From NCBI GenBank assembly GCA_965222765.1, contig CBDCVG010000108.1, positions 372,001 through 436,000 on the forward strand: a stretch of 64,000 bases of DNA, read 5' to 3'. The DNA is from Caldora sp965222765. Lineage in GTDB: Bacteria; Cyanobacteriota; Cyanobacteriia; Cyanobacteriales; Coleofasciculaceae. Positions within the stretch are counted from its first letter, which is position 1, and each line of letters begins with the position of its first letter. Both the position numbers and the translations under genes were made by a program. Of this stretch, positions 9,409 through 17,803 are shown piece after piece. Under the pieces are notes generated by a model. It was not told where the DNA came from, made no database searches, and was given only the letters and a program-made list of their open reading frames with translations.

Positions 9409-10782
9409 GTGGAAACTTCCCTCAAACAACTTTGGGACCGGGTACTAGAGCGTCTACAGCTACAACTAAGTAGACCTACTTTTGAAACCTGGATTAAGAG
9501 TACTAGTGCTCAAGAGCTAGAAAATAACTGTTTGGTGATTCGTACCCCTAATCCTTTTGCCAGAAATTGGTTGCAAAAGTACTACATTACTACCATAACC
9601 GAAGTCGTCGAGGAAATTTTGGGTCAAGCAGTAGACATCCAACTTACGGCTACCACCGGGGATGATGACGAGTCTAATAGTGATTTGGATATTTCTTGGT
9701 CGCTCCCCGTAGCCTCTAATATTTCAGATAGTACAGCTAATCATCAGCCTGGACCAACAGAGCTAAATCCTAAATATGTTTTCTCTAGTTTCGTTGTTGG
9801 TTCTAATAACCGCATGGCTCATGCTGCTTCTCTAGCAGTAGCAGAATCTCCAGGAAGGGAATTTAACCCTCTGTTTCTTTGTGGCGGTGTTGGTTTAGGC
9901 AAAACTCACTTAATGCAGGCAATTGGTCATTATCGCCTGGATATTTGTCCTGATTCCCAAATCTTTTACGTTTCTACTGAACAGTTTACCAACGATCTGA
10001 TTGCGGCAATTCGTGAAGATAGTATGCAGAGTTTCCGTGAGCATTACCGAGCTGCGGATGTGATTTTAGTGGATGACATTCAGTTTATCGAAGGTAAGGA
10101 ATATACCCAAGAAGAGTTTTTCCACACTTTCAATACTTTGCACGAAGCAGGAAAGCAAGTTGTCTTGGCATCGGATCGCCCTCCTAATCAGATGGCTCGT
10201 TTGCAAGAACGTCTTTGTTCCCGCTTTTCTATGGGTTTGATTGCCGATATACAGCCACCGGATTTAGAAACGCGGATGGCAATTTTGCAAAGAAAGGCAG
10301 AAGACAAAAATATCCGTCTGCCGCGAGATGTAATTGAATACATTGCTCGGAACTATACTTCTAACATTCGGGAACTAGAGGGAGCTTTAATTCGAGCAGT
10401 GGCTCATATCTCAATTTCTGGTTTGTCGATGAAAGTCGAGAACATTGCTCCGATTTTGAACCCACCAGCCAAACCAACCAAGGCTTTGCCTGAGGTGATT
10501 TTGGCATCCGTGTCAGAGGTGTTCAATGTCTCAGTCGAAGACTTGAAAGGTAGTTCTCGACGGCGAGAAATTAGTTTATCTAGACAAATTAGTATGTACT
10601 TGATGCGGCAGCATACTGATTTAAGCTTACCCCGAATTGGTGAAGAATTTGGAGGTAAAGACCACACCACAGTGATGTACAGTTGCGATAAAATTGCCCA
10701 GTTACGGAAAACTGATCCAGCTCTGGCTCAGAAACTTCGTCAGCTAAGCGATCGCATTAATACTACGAGTAGGACTCAGTGA
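9409..10782 (+). CDS. dnaA: Chromosomal replication initiator DnaA
   Basis: 457 residues from a GTG start. Domain I is at the N-terminus (LKQLWDRVLERLQLQLSRP). A variable linker of about residues 85-125 is followed by the AAA+ domain, with Walker A GGVGLGKTHL (about 159-168) and Walker B VDDIQFIEG (about 221-229). The C-terminal DNA-binding domain carries the DnaA signature FGGKDHTTVMYS (about 411-422). It opens the origin by binding DnaA boxes. dnaN follows on the same strand, and box-like TTTTCCACA sequences lie in the spacer, giving the classical dnaA-oriC-dnaN arrangement. Confidence 0.98.
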   Translation: METSLKQLWDRVLERLQLQLSRPTFETWIKSTSAQELENNCLVIRTPNPFARNWLQKYYITTITEVVEEILGQAVDIQLTATTGDDDESNSDLDISWSLPVASNISDSTANHQPGPTELNPKYVFSSFVVGSNNRMAHAASLAVAESPGREFNPLFLCGGVGLGKTHLMQAIGHYRLDICPDSQIFYVSTEQFTNDLIAAIREDSMQSFREHYRAADVILVDDIQFIEGKEYTQEEFFHTFNTLHEAGKQVVLASDRPPNQMARLQERLCSRFSMGLIADIQPPDLETRMAILQRKAEDKNIRLPRDVIEYIARNYTSNIRELEGALIRAVAHISISGLSMKVENIAPILNPPAKPTKALPEVILASVSEVFNVSVEDLKGSSRRREISLSRQISMYLMRQHTDLSLPRIGEEFGGKDHTTVMYSCDKIAQLRKTDPALAQKLRQLSDRINTTSRTQ

Positions 10783-10982
10783 TTAGCAAGGCAACAGGCA
10801 ACAGGTGACTGGAATCTATCATCTTTTCCACAACCTTAAAATCTGTCAAACATTTGTTTTTCAGGAGTTTGCATAACTTTTTCCACAATTTCCACAGCCA
10901 TAAGTGTTTTATTTAACACTTTTATTCGGTAAAGTCTTTTGTGATTCCCCAAGCAGCTGACAAGCTAAATAGAGAAACTTTT
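10783..10982. other. Candidate replication origin (dnaA-dnaN spacer)
   Basis: Two perfect TTTTCCACA boxes (10824-10832 and 10879-10887) are followed directly by a one-mismatch box ATTTCCACA (10888-10896), all in the same orientation. A further one-mismatch box, TGTGGAAAC, lies in inverted orientation at the dnaA start (about 9409-9417). An AT-rich stretch with a small hairpin (AAGTGTT/AACACTT, 10902-10921) precedes dnaN. The location beside dnaA makes this the best origin candidate in the window. Cyanobacterial origins are not always here, and some filamentous strains barely depend on DnaA. Confidence 0.55.
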
Positions 10983-12176
10983 ATGAAACTGGTTTGTACC
11001 CAAAGTGATCTGAATACCAACCTCTCCCTAGTTAGTCGAGCGATTCCCTCTCGTCCTACCCATCCTGTACTCGGCAATGTTTTATTAGTAGCAGATCCAG
11101 AACTTGACAAGGTACAACTGATTGCTTTTGATCTAAGTTTGGGTATTCAGACTAGCTTTAGCGCCGCTGTGGAAACAGGTGGAAACATTACGATTCCTGC
11201 CAAACTACTCAACGATATTGTATCCCGTCTACCAGAAGGAGAAATTACCCTCACCAGCGATAGTACAGTAGTGGATACCGAGGCTGAAGGAGATAGTATC
11301 AAGATGATCTTAACTTCTGCTTCAGGACGCTATCAAATGCGAGGAATGAGTGCTGATGAATTTCCTTCACTCCCAGAAGTTAAGGATGGAGTAGCAGTTC
11401 AACTGCCAGTAGAAGCCTTAATGGAAGGGTTGCGGGGTTCTTTATTTGCCACCAGTGCTGATGAAAGTAAGCAAGTACTTACAGGGGTTCACCTGACAAT
11501 GCAGCAAGAAAACCTGGAATTTGCTGCAACAGATGGCCATCGACTAGCAGTAGTACAAACTACAAACCACAATCCTACTGATGAGGATGATGCAGCAGCT
11601 ACAGCAGAAGCATCTGATACTTCTCCATTAGAGTTGACTTTACCAGCTAGGGCTCTACGGGAACTAGAACGAATGCTCGGGATGAGTCAACCTACTGATG
11701 CTGTTGCTCTTCACTTTGAGCAAGGTCAAATTGTCTTCCAAGGAGGGGAGCACCGCTTAACCAGCCGCACTCTAGAAGGACAATATCCAGCTTACCGTCA
11801 GCTCATTCCGGAATCTTTTATACGCCAGGTAACGATTGAGCGGCGTCAACTACTCAGTGCAGTGGAACGAATTGCGGTGTTGGCTGACCAAAAGAACAAT
11901 GTGATCAAGTTTAATATTAATAGTGTTGAGCAGGAGATCAAACTATCAGTAGAAGCTCAAGATGTTGGTAGTGGACAAGAGTCGATGTCAGCACAAATAT
12001 CTGGTGATGGTTTAGAAATTGCTTTTAATGTCAAGTATTTAATAGATGGATTGAAAGCGCTTTCTACTTCCGATATTCAGATGCAGATTAATGAAGCTAA
12101 CACTCCTGTCATTCTGACACCTCTGGGTGGCTTGAAAATGACTTACTTGATTATGCCTGTACAGATCCGCAATTAG
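10983..12176 (+). CDS. dnaN: DNA polymerase III beta sliding clamp
   Basis: 397 residues starting at ATG 10983 (MKLVCTQSDLNTNLSLVSRA), which begins exactly where family members begin. A GTG at 10941 would add 14 residues lacking family character. The three-domain clamp is recognisable: HPVLGNVLLVAD, GRYQMRGMSADEFPSLPE, LEFAATDGHRLAV and the C-terminal end VILTPLGGLKMTYLIMPVQI. An acidic, alanine-rich insertion (about residues 197-215) sits at a loop in domain 2. The clamp tethers DNA polymerase III and many repair proteins to DNA. Confidence 0.97.
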   Translation: MKLVCTQSDLNTNLSLVSRAIPSRPTHPVLGNVLLVADPELDKVQLIAFDLSLGIQTSFSAAVETGGNITIPAKLLNDIVSRLPEGEITLTSDSTVVDTEAEGDSIKMILTSASGRYQMRGMSADEFPSLPEVKDGVAVQLPVEALMEGLRGSLFATSADESKQVLTGVHLTMQQENLEFAATDGHRLAVVQTTNHNPTDEDDAAATAEASDTSPLELTLPARALRELERMLGMSQPTDAVALHFEQGQIVFQGGEHRLTSRTLEGQYPAYRQLIPESFIRQVTIERRQLLSAVERIAVLADQKNNVIKFNINSVEQEIKLSVEAQDVGSGQESMSAQISGDGLEIAFNVKYLIDGLKALSTSDIQMQINEANTPVILTPLGGLKMTYLIMPVQIRN

Positions 12177-12561
12177 GGCTTATTTTTAGCCCATTTATTC
12201 TCGCAAAAAATGGAGGTTTTTCTCTGGGGGACCAGCCCCCCAGACCCCCCGATGGGGGACGGAGCGCCTCCCCCATACCCCCTACGCAACGCTTCGCTTA
12301 GGTTCTATCTAATCTAGCTCGCCCGGTTGTGTCAATAAGGGTGTCAATAAGACCTCATACCAAATCCGGTTGATACCAAACGTGTTCTTACGCCCCCTAA
12401 ATCCCCCAATCCTGGGGGACTTTGAATTATTTTTTACGTTCTCTCAGAACCGGATTTGGTATCATCTGGTGAGATGTCAATGTGGCTCAAAGGTTGATAT
12501 AAAAGAGTTTCGGAGTGCTTGTCACCTCTTCAGAAAATTAATACTAAATCCAGGTTAATAA
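12177..12561. repeat. Gap with a C-rich hairpin and a 106-bp inverted-repeat element
   Basis: From 12220 to 12300 a GGGGGA/CCCCC-rich stretch can fold on itself. The element 12357-12462 has perfect 15-bp inverted ends (ATACCAAATCCGGTT, 12357-12371 and 12448-12462). It encloses the CGCCCCCTAAATCCCCCAAT motif that recurs in cyanobacterial intergenic DNA. The 62-codon open frame across it is repeat sequence, not a gene. Confidence 0.7.
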
Positions 12562-13926
12562 GTGGGTAGGTATAAGAAAGTGAACGAAGAACTAATAATT
12601 GCAGCGGAGGATTATAGCCTGTTAACTGACCTTTACCAGTTAACAATGATAGCTTGCTATACAGGGGAAGGTTTGGCGCAAAAACCAGCATCTTTTGAAC
12701 TATTTGCGCGGCGCTTACCCGATGGCTTTGGCTACTTGATTGCTATGGGATTAGCACAGGTGTTGGAATACCTGGAAAAGTTGCACTTCACTTCCTCTCA
12801 GTTAGAAGCTTTGCAAGAAACGGGAATTTTTGCCGGAGCACCAGAAGAATTTTGGTCACTTTTGGAGGAGGGAGGGTTTTCTGGGGATGTTTGGGCAGTG
12901 CCAGAAGGAACAGCAATTTTTGCTAATGAGCCATTCTTACGGGTAGATGCTCCTTTGTGGCAAGCACAGTTGGTGGAAACTTACCTGTTAAACACAATTA
13001 ACTATCAAACATTGATTGCTACTAAAACAGCACGGTTGCGAGATGTAGCAGGCTCTCAGGCTCAATTACTAGAATTTGGTACCAGGCGAGCTTTTAGTCC
13101 CCAGGGAGCAGTTTGGGCAGCTCGGGCAGCTTTAGCAGGGGGGTTGGATGGGACATCGAATGTGCTAGCAGCCCTGAAGTTAGGGCAAAAACCCAGCGGC
13201 ACTATGGCTCATTCTATCGTAATGGCGATCGCGGCAACATCTGGGAGTGAGCAGGATGCCTTTAGTATCTTTCATCGATATTTTCCTCATGCTCCCTTAT
13301 TAATTGATACCTACGATACGATCGCAGCAGCTGAGCAGTTAGCAGAACGGGTAAAATTAGGGGAAATAGAAGTAGCAGGTATACGTTTAGATTCTGGGGA
13401 TTTAGTGAAATTGTCCCAGAAAGTGCGATCGCTTTTTCCTCAGGCAAAGATTTTTGCTAGTGGAGATTTGGATGAGTATGAAATTGCCAAACTCAAAAGT
13501 GCTGGTGCTTGTATCGACGGCTATGGATTGGGAACCAAGCTGGTAACTGGTAACCCTGTCAACGGAGTATACAAACTAGTGGAAATTGATGGTATTGCTA
13601 CTATGAAAAATGCCAGTAGCAAAGTGACATATCCAGGGCGCAAGCAGATCTATCGCCAATTTGCTGGAGGTAAAATTAGTAAAGATCGCTTGGGATTAGC
13701 ATCGGAATCTTTGTTAGCAAATGAGCAACCTTTACTGCAATTAGTCATTCAACAAGGTAAACGGTTACAACCACCGGAACCATTAGCAGAAATTGTCCAA
13801 CGTACAGCAGCATCTGTTGCTACTGTTCCAGATTCAACACGTCAAATCCACAATCCAACACCGTTGCTCGTGGAAATTTCCGATTCTCTAGAACAGCTTA
13901 CGGTAGAAGTACAGAGAGGGCTTTGA
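12562..13926 (+). CDS. pncB: Nicotinate phosphoribosyltransferase
   Basis: 454 residues from a GTG start; a second in-frame GTG at 12580 (before NEELIIAAEDYSLL) is also possible. Family motifs appear in order: LLTDLYQLTM, FELFARRLPDGFGYL, LEFGTRRAFSPQGA, GTMAHSIVM, LIDTYDT, IRLDSGDLV and GYGLGTKLVTG. The enzyme converts nicotinate and PRPP to nicotinate mononucleotide in NAD salvage, coupled to ATP hydrolysis. HIP1 octamers lie inside the gene. Flanks are repeat DNA, so it is probably a single-gene unit. Confidence 0.95.
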   Translation: MGRYKKVNEELIIAAEDYSLLTDLYQLTMIACYTGEGLAQKPASFELFARRLPDGFGYLIAMGLAQVLEYLEKLHFTSSQLEALQETGIFAGAPEEFWSLLEEGGFSGDVWAVPEGTAIFANEPFLRVDAPLWQAQLVETYLLNTINYQTLIATKTARLRDVAGSQAQLLEFGTRRAFSPQGAVWAARAALAGGLDGTSNVLAALKLGQKPSGTMAHSIVMAIAATSGSEQDAFSIFHRYFPHAPLLIDTYDTIAAAEQLAERVKLGEIEVAGIRLDSGDLVKLSQKVRSLFPQAKIFASGDLDEYEIAKLKSAGACIDGYGLGTKLVTGNPVNGVYKLVEIDGIATMKNASSKVTYPGRKQIYRQFAGGKISKDRLGLASESLLANEQPLLQLVIQQGKRLQPPEPLAEIVQRTAASVATVPDSTRQIHNPTPLLVEISDSLEQLTVEVQRGL

Positions 13927-13934
13927 AGTAATAA

Positions 13935-13990
13935 GCGCCTGACGGTGAATTAAGAATTAAGAATTAAGAATTAAGAATTAAGAATTAAAA
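13935..13990. repeat. AATTAAG short tandem repeat
   Basis: Consecutive 7-bp GAATTAA units follow the pncB stop. The same repeat recurs at about 2771, 27473, 36829, 42335 and, on the opposite strand, 62648. Confidence 0.75.
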
Positions 13991-14095
13991 AATCATTCAT
14001 TGATGGAATCGTCGAAAAAGAAGATGAGAAACAAGTCATACCAAAAATCTAAAGTAATGTCATACTTAAATCAAGACTAGAAAAACTTATTTATC

Positions 14096-14482
14096 ATGAC
14101 TGGAGTTAGCAAACTAAATGTCGTTGAATCTCCTAAAAAATTATTAGAGCTGATGAATCAGCAAAAAACTGTCTTAGGATTTGCCAAGATTCAAAGCTTA
14201 TATCTCTGGAAAATTAGTGCAGTAGAAACCATCAGACATTTAGCTGTTCTAGTTGGTAGAACAGAAAGAACTATTTATCGTTGGTTAGAAATCTATCGTG
14301 AAGAGGGAATTGAAGAGCTACTCAAAGAAAGACGGAAAACGGGAAGACCCCAAAAATTAACTATAGAACAAGTATCTAAATTACAACAAGAATTAAGAGA
14401 CCCTGTCGGCTTTAAAAGCTATAAAGAAGTGCAAGTGTGGATATTTATTTTTTGTGAAATTTGGCTGAGTTATAGTAGATAA
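14096..14482 (+). pseudogene. Truncated IS630-type transposase (N-terminal helix-turn-helix part)
   Basis: 128 codons with a clear helix-turn-helix region of the IS630/Tc1-mariner type: HLAVLVGRTERTIYRWLEIY, then GIEELLKERRKTGRP. The family match breaks after GFKSYKEVQVW, and the DDE catalytic half of a normal ~340-residue transposase is missing. The last ~15 codons read into unrelated sequence. It could still make a DNA-binding fragment, but no transposition. Confidence 0.75.
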
Positions 14483-14832
14483 AATATTAAACTCTTTGTC
14501 ACAAGAAGTTATCGGTAGTTTAACTGGTTGGCATTGGATTTTGGAATCATTATGTCTGTCAGGACTTTAAATTTTTGGTATTAATCTCGATTTTTTCCTT
14601 GATAGTGACTCTATCTCAGCTGTGAGCTACAGCTGAGTCAATTTTTCTTAGTCTAAACTCCAGTTGTAAGTAATCATGTCAATTAATCGAGCATGGGGGA
14701 TAGTCACAAATTTTTGGTTATTGACGAAAATCCCTAACACCTACTACCTCCAACCTCACCTACCACCTACCACCTACCACCTACCACCTAACACCTATTC
14801 AAACCCGAAAGTTACGACTTATTCAGCAAGCC
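14483..14832. other. Gap with a hairpin and a partial copy of the AGGGCTTGCTGAATAAG element
   Basis: A perfect 9-bp stem, CTCAGCTGT/ACAGCTGAG (about 14615-14637), is followed by a T-rich run and may terminate leftover transposase transcripts. From about 14725 to 14835, CTAC-CACC repeats lead into CGACTTATTCAGCAAGCCCT, matching the right part of the complete element at 38402-38617. No gene is seen. Confidence 0.6.
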
Positions 14833-16416
14833 CTAGATATCCAGACCAATAACCTTAAACTCTGATGGATAATCGACAGTGAACTGATAGTAAAATTTCT
14901 TTTCAGCCTGAGGTAGTAGGGTAATAAACCATTCTAACACTCCCTTTTCACTCATCTGAATTTGGGGTTCAGAATGGGTAAAATTTACTTTAATTTCTTG
15001 ATTAAGACTTACTGGTAGCTGTTCAATTACTTTTACCTCAACTTGGCGATCGCGTAAGTTAGTAATTATTATGTTATATGCATAGGTGATACAGCACTCG
15101 TCTACCTGGCGTTCTACCAAATTTCGCTCAATTTTCAGACCTTCATCAATACCTAAGTTTAGAGTAAGTTCCTGACCAGGGGAAGTTTTTTGCAATTGGG
15201 CTGTTCCGACAAAAGTATTATCCCGGAAGATGTTGACTTTACCTGGTAGCAGAGTCACTCCGTTGAGGGGATTGGTGAGAGTTGCCTGAAGGTAAGGCAA
15301 GTTCGTCAGCTGAGCCATGATAATATACTCAGCACGGCAGGGGTAATCTTGGCTGAAAATCTGAGTTTTATCAATAGCACTATTAGTCTCGAGCTGAAGA
15401 GAATTGCTCAGCTCAAAGTTAACAATACTTCCTTGTTTGGAAACTTCAGCAGTTGCCCCTTGAGCATCAAGAGGCTCTAGCTCAGTTTCCATTAGGGCTT
15501 CTGGTGTAATGATCGTACCCGGATAAGGCATGGTAATTGTCTGTTTTGGGAAGATATTGTTAGATTTTTCCTGTGGTTGTGGTAAGGAAGCTTCTTGCCC
15601 ATCGATATACCAAGGAGGTAAAGTGGGCAAGGTCATACCTAATCCTGGCTTAGCATTAGAAAGGGTAAGAGCAACACCCTGCCAATTCTCTCCACTGCTT
15701 TGCTTAATTTGAGCCAAGTAACTAAGCTGAATTTTTTGGTTAGTTGCGTTCAACCGCAAATCATAAAGTGGTATCCAACTAGCTTGGTTGACAAGGTAGG
15801 AAATCTCTAACTCTAATTCACCAACTGCTAATGATTCTAGGATAATTTTGATCTGGAAAGTTTCATTGGTAGGGGGTATATCAAGCTGTTGTTGCTGTCC
15901 TCGGAGTATCTGTAACTGCTTTTCAAGTTGACGAGATTCAAGATCTTGTTGGGCAATTTCCCTTGATAAATCGCTATACTGCTGATCTACAAAACCCATT
16001 AAATCCTTAATTTTATTCAAATCTAGTGGTTCTGGATTATGGGATCTTGTTAAGCGCTCCATATACTGACTACTTAAATTTTTGACGAAATTCCGCTTGA
16101 GATTAAGTAGAGTCAGTACATCTTGTACATGGCGTTTTTGCTCATCTAGCCGTCCAATTTTTTTAGTTAGTTCAGTAAGCTCTTGATTCTCTAGCTGAGT
16201 TTCTTGAATTCGCTCAGTTCTTACCCCTAATAATTCAACATTCGTCCTACTATTTTTAACCCGAATTGACTCCTCCACGAGAGTCACCGGTAGTTGCGCA
16301 ATTACCAGTTCTTGTTCTTCACCAGTCAGCTGTACTACGCCACAGCGTGTTACTAGTGCTTGCTTTTCGTACACTGTAACCTGGCAAATGCGGGTGTCTA
16401 CCGTTTTACTCATCAC
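14833..16416 (-). CDS. DUF4140/DUF4139 family protein (MuiA-like)
   Basis: 527 residues. The N-terminal DUF4140-like part (VTVYEKQALVTRCGVVQL) is followed by a predicted coiled coil of about residues 75-170, rich in Glu, Gln and Lys. The C-terminal DUF4139-like beta-rich part begins near ISYLVNQASWIPLYDLRL. The family includes Myxococcus 'mucoidy inhibitor A', but its molecular function is unknown and no catalytic motif is evident. No signal peptide is seen, so it is probably cytoplasmic. Its stop is embedded in the partial repeat element downstream. Confidence 0.8.
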   Translation of the reverse strand: MMSKTVDTRICQVTVYEKQALVTRCGVVQLTGEEQELVIAQLPVTLVEESIRVKNSRTNVELLGVRTERIQETQLENQELTELTKKIGRLDEQKRHVQDVLTLLNLKRNFVKNLSSQYMERLTRSHNPEPLDLNKIKDLMGFVDQQYSDLSREIAQQDLESRQLEKQLQILRGQQQQLDIPPTNETFQIKIILESLAVGELELEISYLVNQASWIPLYDLRLNATNQKIQLSYLAQIKQSSGENWQGVALTLSNAKPGLGMTLPTLPPWYIDGQEASLPQPQEKSNNIFPKQTITMPYPGTIITPEALMETELEPLDAQGATAEVSKQGSIVNFELSNSLQLETNSAIDKTQIFSQDYPCRAEYIIMAQLTNLPYLQATLTNPLNGVTLLPGKVNIFRDNTFVGTAQLQKTSPGQELTLNLGIDEGLKIERNLVERQVDECCITYAYNIIITNLRDRQVEVKVIEQLPVSLNQEIKVNFTHSEPQIQMSEKGVLEWFITLLPQAEKKFYYQFTVDYPSEFKVIGLDI

Positions 16417-16609
16417 TTGATTATTGCTAATAATGTCGAATAATTAAAACTTGCCAATCACCAACTAAAAACAGTTTGTGCTTTTGGTATTGGTTAGAGC
16501 TAGTACAGCGCGGCCCAAATAAGTGACCAGTGAAAAAAGGTTAAAAAGCTTGTACAGTAAGTTTTCTTCCCTCCTGCCTTGGAGCCTCCTGCCTTGGAGC
16601 CTTCTTGTA

Positions 16610-17521
16610 CTAGTTTGCCTTTTCCAGTGGCAAAATTCCAGATAGATCGAGAATTTGAGGAATCAAGTCTTCTCGTTTAACTGCCATCAGGTGAACACCA
16701 TGACAAATTTGCGCTGCTATTTTGACTTGCTCAGCAGCAATTTTTATCCCTTCCTCTAAAGGGTTAGCTGCAGCTGCTAGTTGCTCAATGGTAGTTTGAG
16801 GAATATTGACACCAGGAACATACTTGTTAATAAACTGAGCATTTTTGGCTGATTTGAGCAGAAATATGCCGGCAAGAATTGGTTTATCCGTGCCAGCAGC
16901 AATCTTGTCCATAAACTTTTCTAGACGCTCAAAATCAGTAATTAGTTGGCTTTGAAAAAACTGTGCACCCGCTTCTATTTTACGCTCAAACCGACTTTGT
17001 AGCCCTGACCAACTTTTGAGCTGGGGATCAACTGCTGCACCAACAAACAAGTCTGTTGCTCCATCGGTAAGAGGTTTGTCATTCGCGTCTAATCCTTGAT
17101 TGAGATTAGCAATTATTTTGAGCAAGCGTACTGATTCTACGTCAAATACGCTCTTTGCATCTGGATAGTCACCTGCTTTCACAGGATCACCGGTAAGAGC
17201 CAGGATATTTTGAATACCCAAAGCTTGAGCCCCCAAAAGATCCCCTTGTATCCCAATGCGGTTGCGATCGCGACAGGCTATCTGACAAACTGGTTCGATA
17301 CCATGCTGCAACAAAATTACTGATGCTGCTAAGGGAGACATCCGCATAACAGCCCGAGAACCGTCGGTAATATTAACTGCATGAACTCTACCTTTCAATG
17401 TTTGAGCCATTTTAACCATGTGGGCTGGATTACCTCCCTTAGGAGGGGCTATCTCAGCAGTAATTAAAAATTCCCCTGATTGAGCAGCAGTACGAAAACG
17501 GTTGTGAGTAGCTTTGGTCAT
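16610..17521 (-). CDS. metF: Methylenetetrahydrofolate reductase family protein
   Basis: 303 residues forming a MetF-type TIM barrel: FLITAEIAPPKGGNPAHMV (active-site Glu early), VNITDGSRAVMRMSPLA, ILALTGDPVKAGDYP and AGAQFFQSQLITDFERLEKF. The family reduces methylene-THF to methyl-THF with FAD for methionine synthesis. Length agrees with bacterial MetF, although some cyanobacterial homologues are divergent and biochemically unproven. It stands alone, with repeat DNA downstream that carries CTCCTGCCTTGGAGC units. Confidence 0.85.
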   Translation of the reverse strand: MTKATHNRFRTAAQSGEFLITAEIAPPKGGNPAHMVKMAQTLKGRVHAVNITDGSRAVMRMSPLAASVILLQHGIEPVCQIACRDRNRIGIQGDLLGAQALGIQNILALTGDPVKAGDYPDAKSVFDVESVRLLKIIANLNQGLDANDKPLTDGATDLFVGAAVDPQLKSWSGLQSRFERKIEAGAQFFQSQLITDFERLEKFMDKIAAGTDKPILAGIFLLKSAKNAQFINKYVPGVNIPQTTIEQLAAAANPLEEGIKIAAEQVKIAAQICHGVHLMAVKREDLIPQILDLSGILPLEKAN

Positions 17522-17715
17522 TAGTTATTTGTCATGAGTTATTAGATATCGGTCAGTTGTCATGCAATACTGAACCAATGAGATCATTACAGCCCACTTG
17601 ATGCTGCTTCGTCTACCTTTGATTATTCAACAGAGCCATAATGCAATTCTCATAGTTATTCCATAGCAACGCTTCAAGGCAGTCCCGATAAAAAAATTCA
17701 CCACCAGGTGATGAA

Positions 17716-17745
17716 AGTAGGGGCGAATGGCCATTCGCCCCTACT
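17716..17745. repeat. 30-bp perfect palindrome
   Basis: GTAGGGGCGAATGG followed by its exact complement, symmetric around 17730/17731, upstream of the channel fusion gene. Palindromes of this type are dispersed in many cyanobacterial genomes. It would form a strong hairpin in RNA. Confidence 0.8.
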
Positions 17746-17803
17746 GCTCCTGAACTAAGATATAAGTCTCGCAATCATGTACAAGTTGCATCAATATTAG
17801 GCT

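Noticed and set aside
10941..10982. GTG start adding 14 residues to DnaN
   Set aside because: The added residues are unlike the family, and MKLVCTQSDL at 10983 is the typical beginning.
12370..12558. 62-codon open frame before pncB
   Set aside because: It translates an inverted-repeat element and has no coding character.
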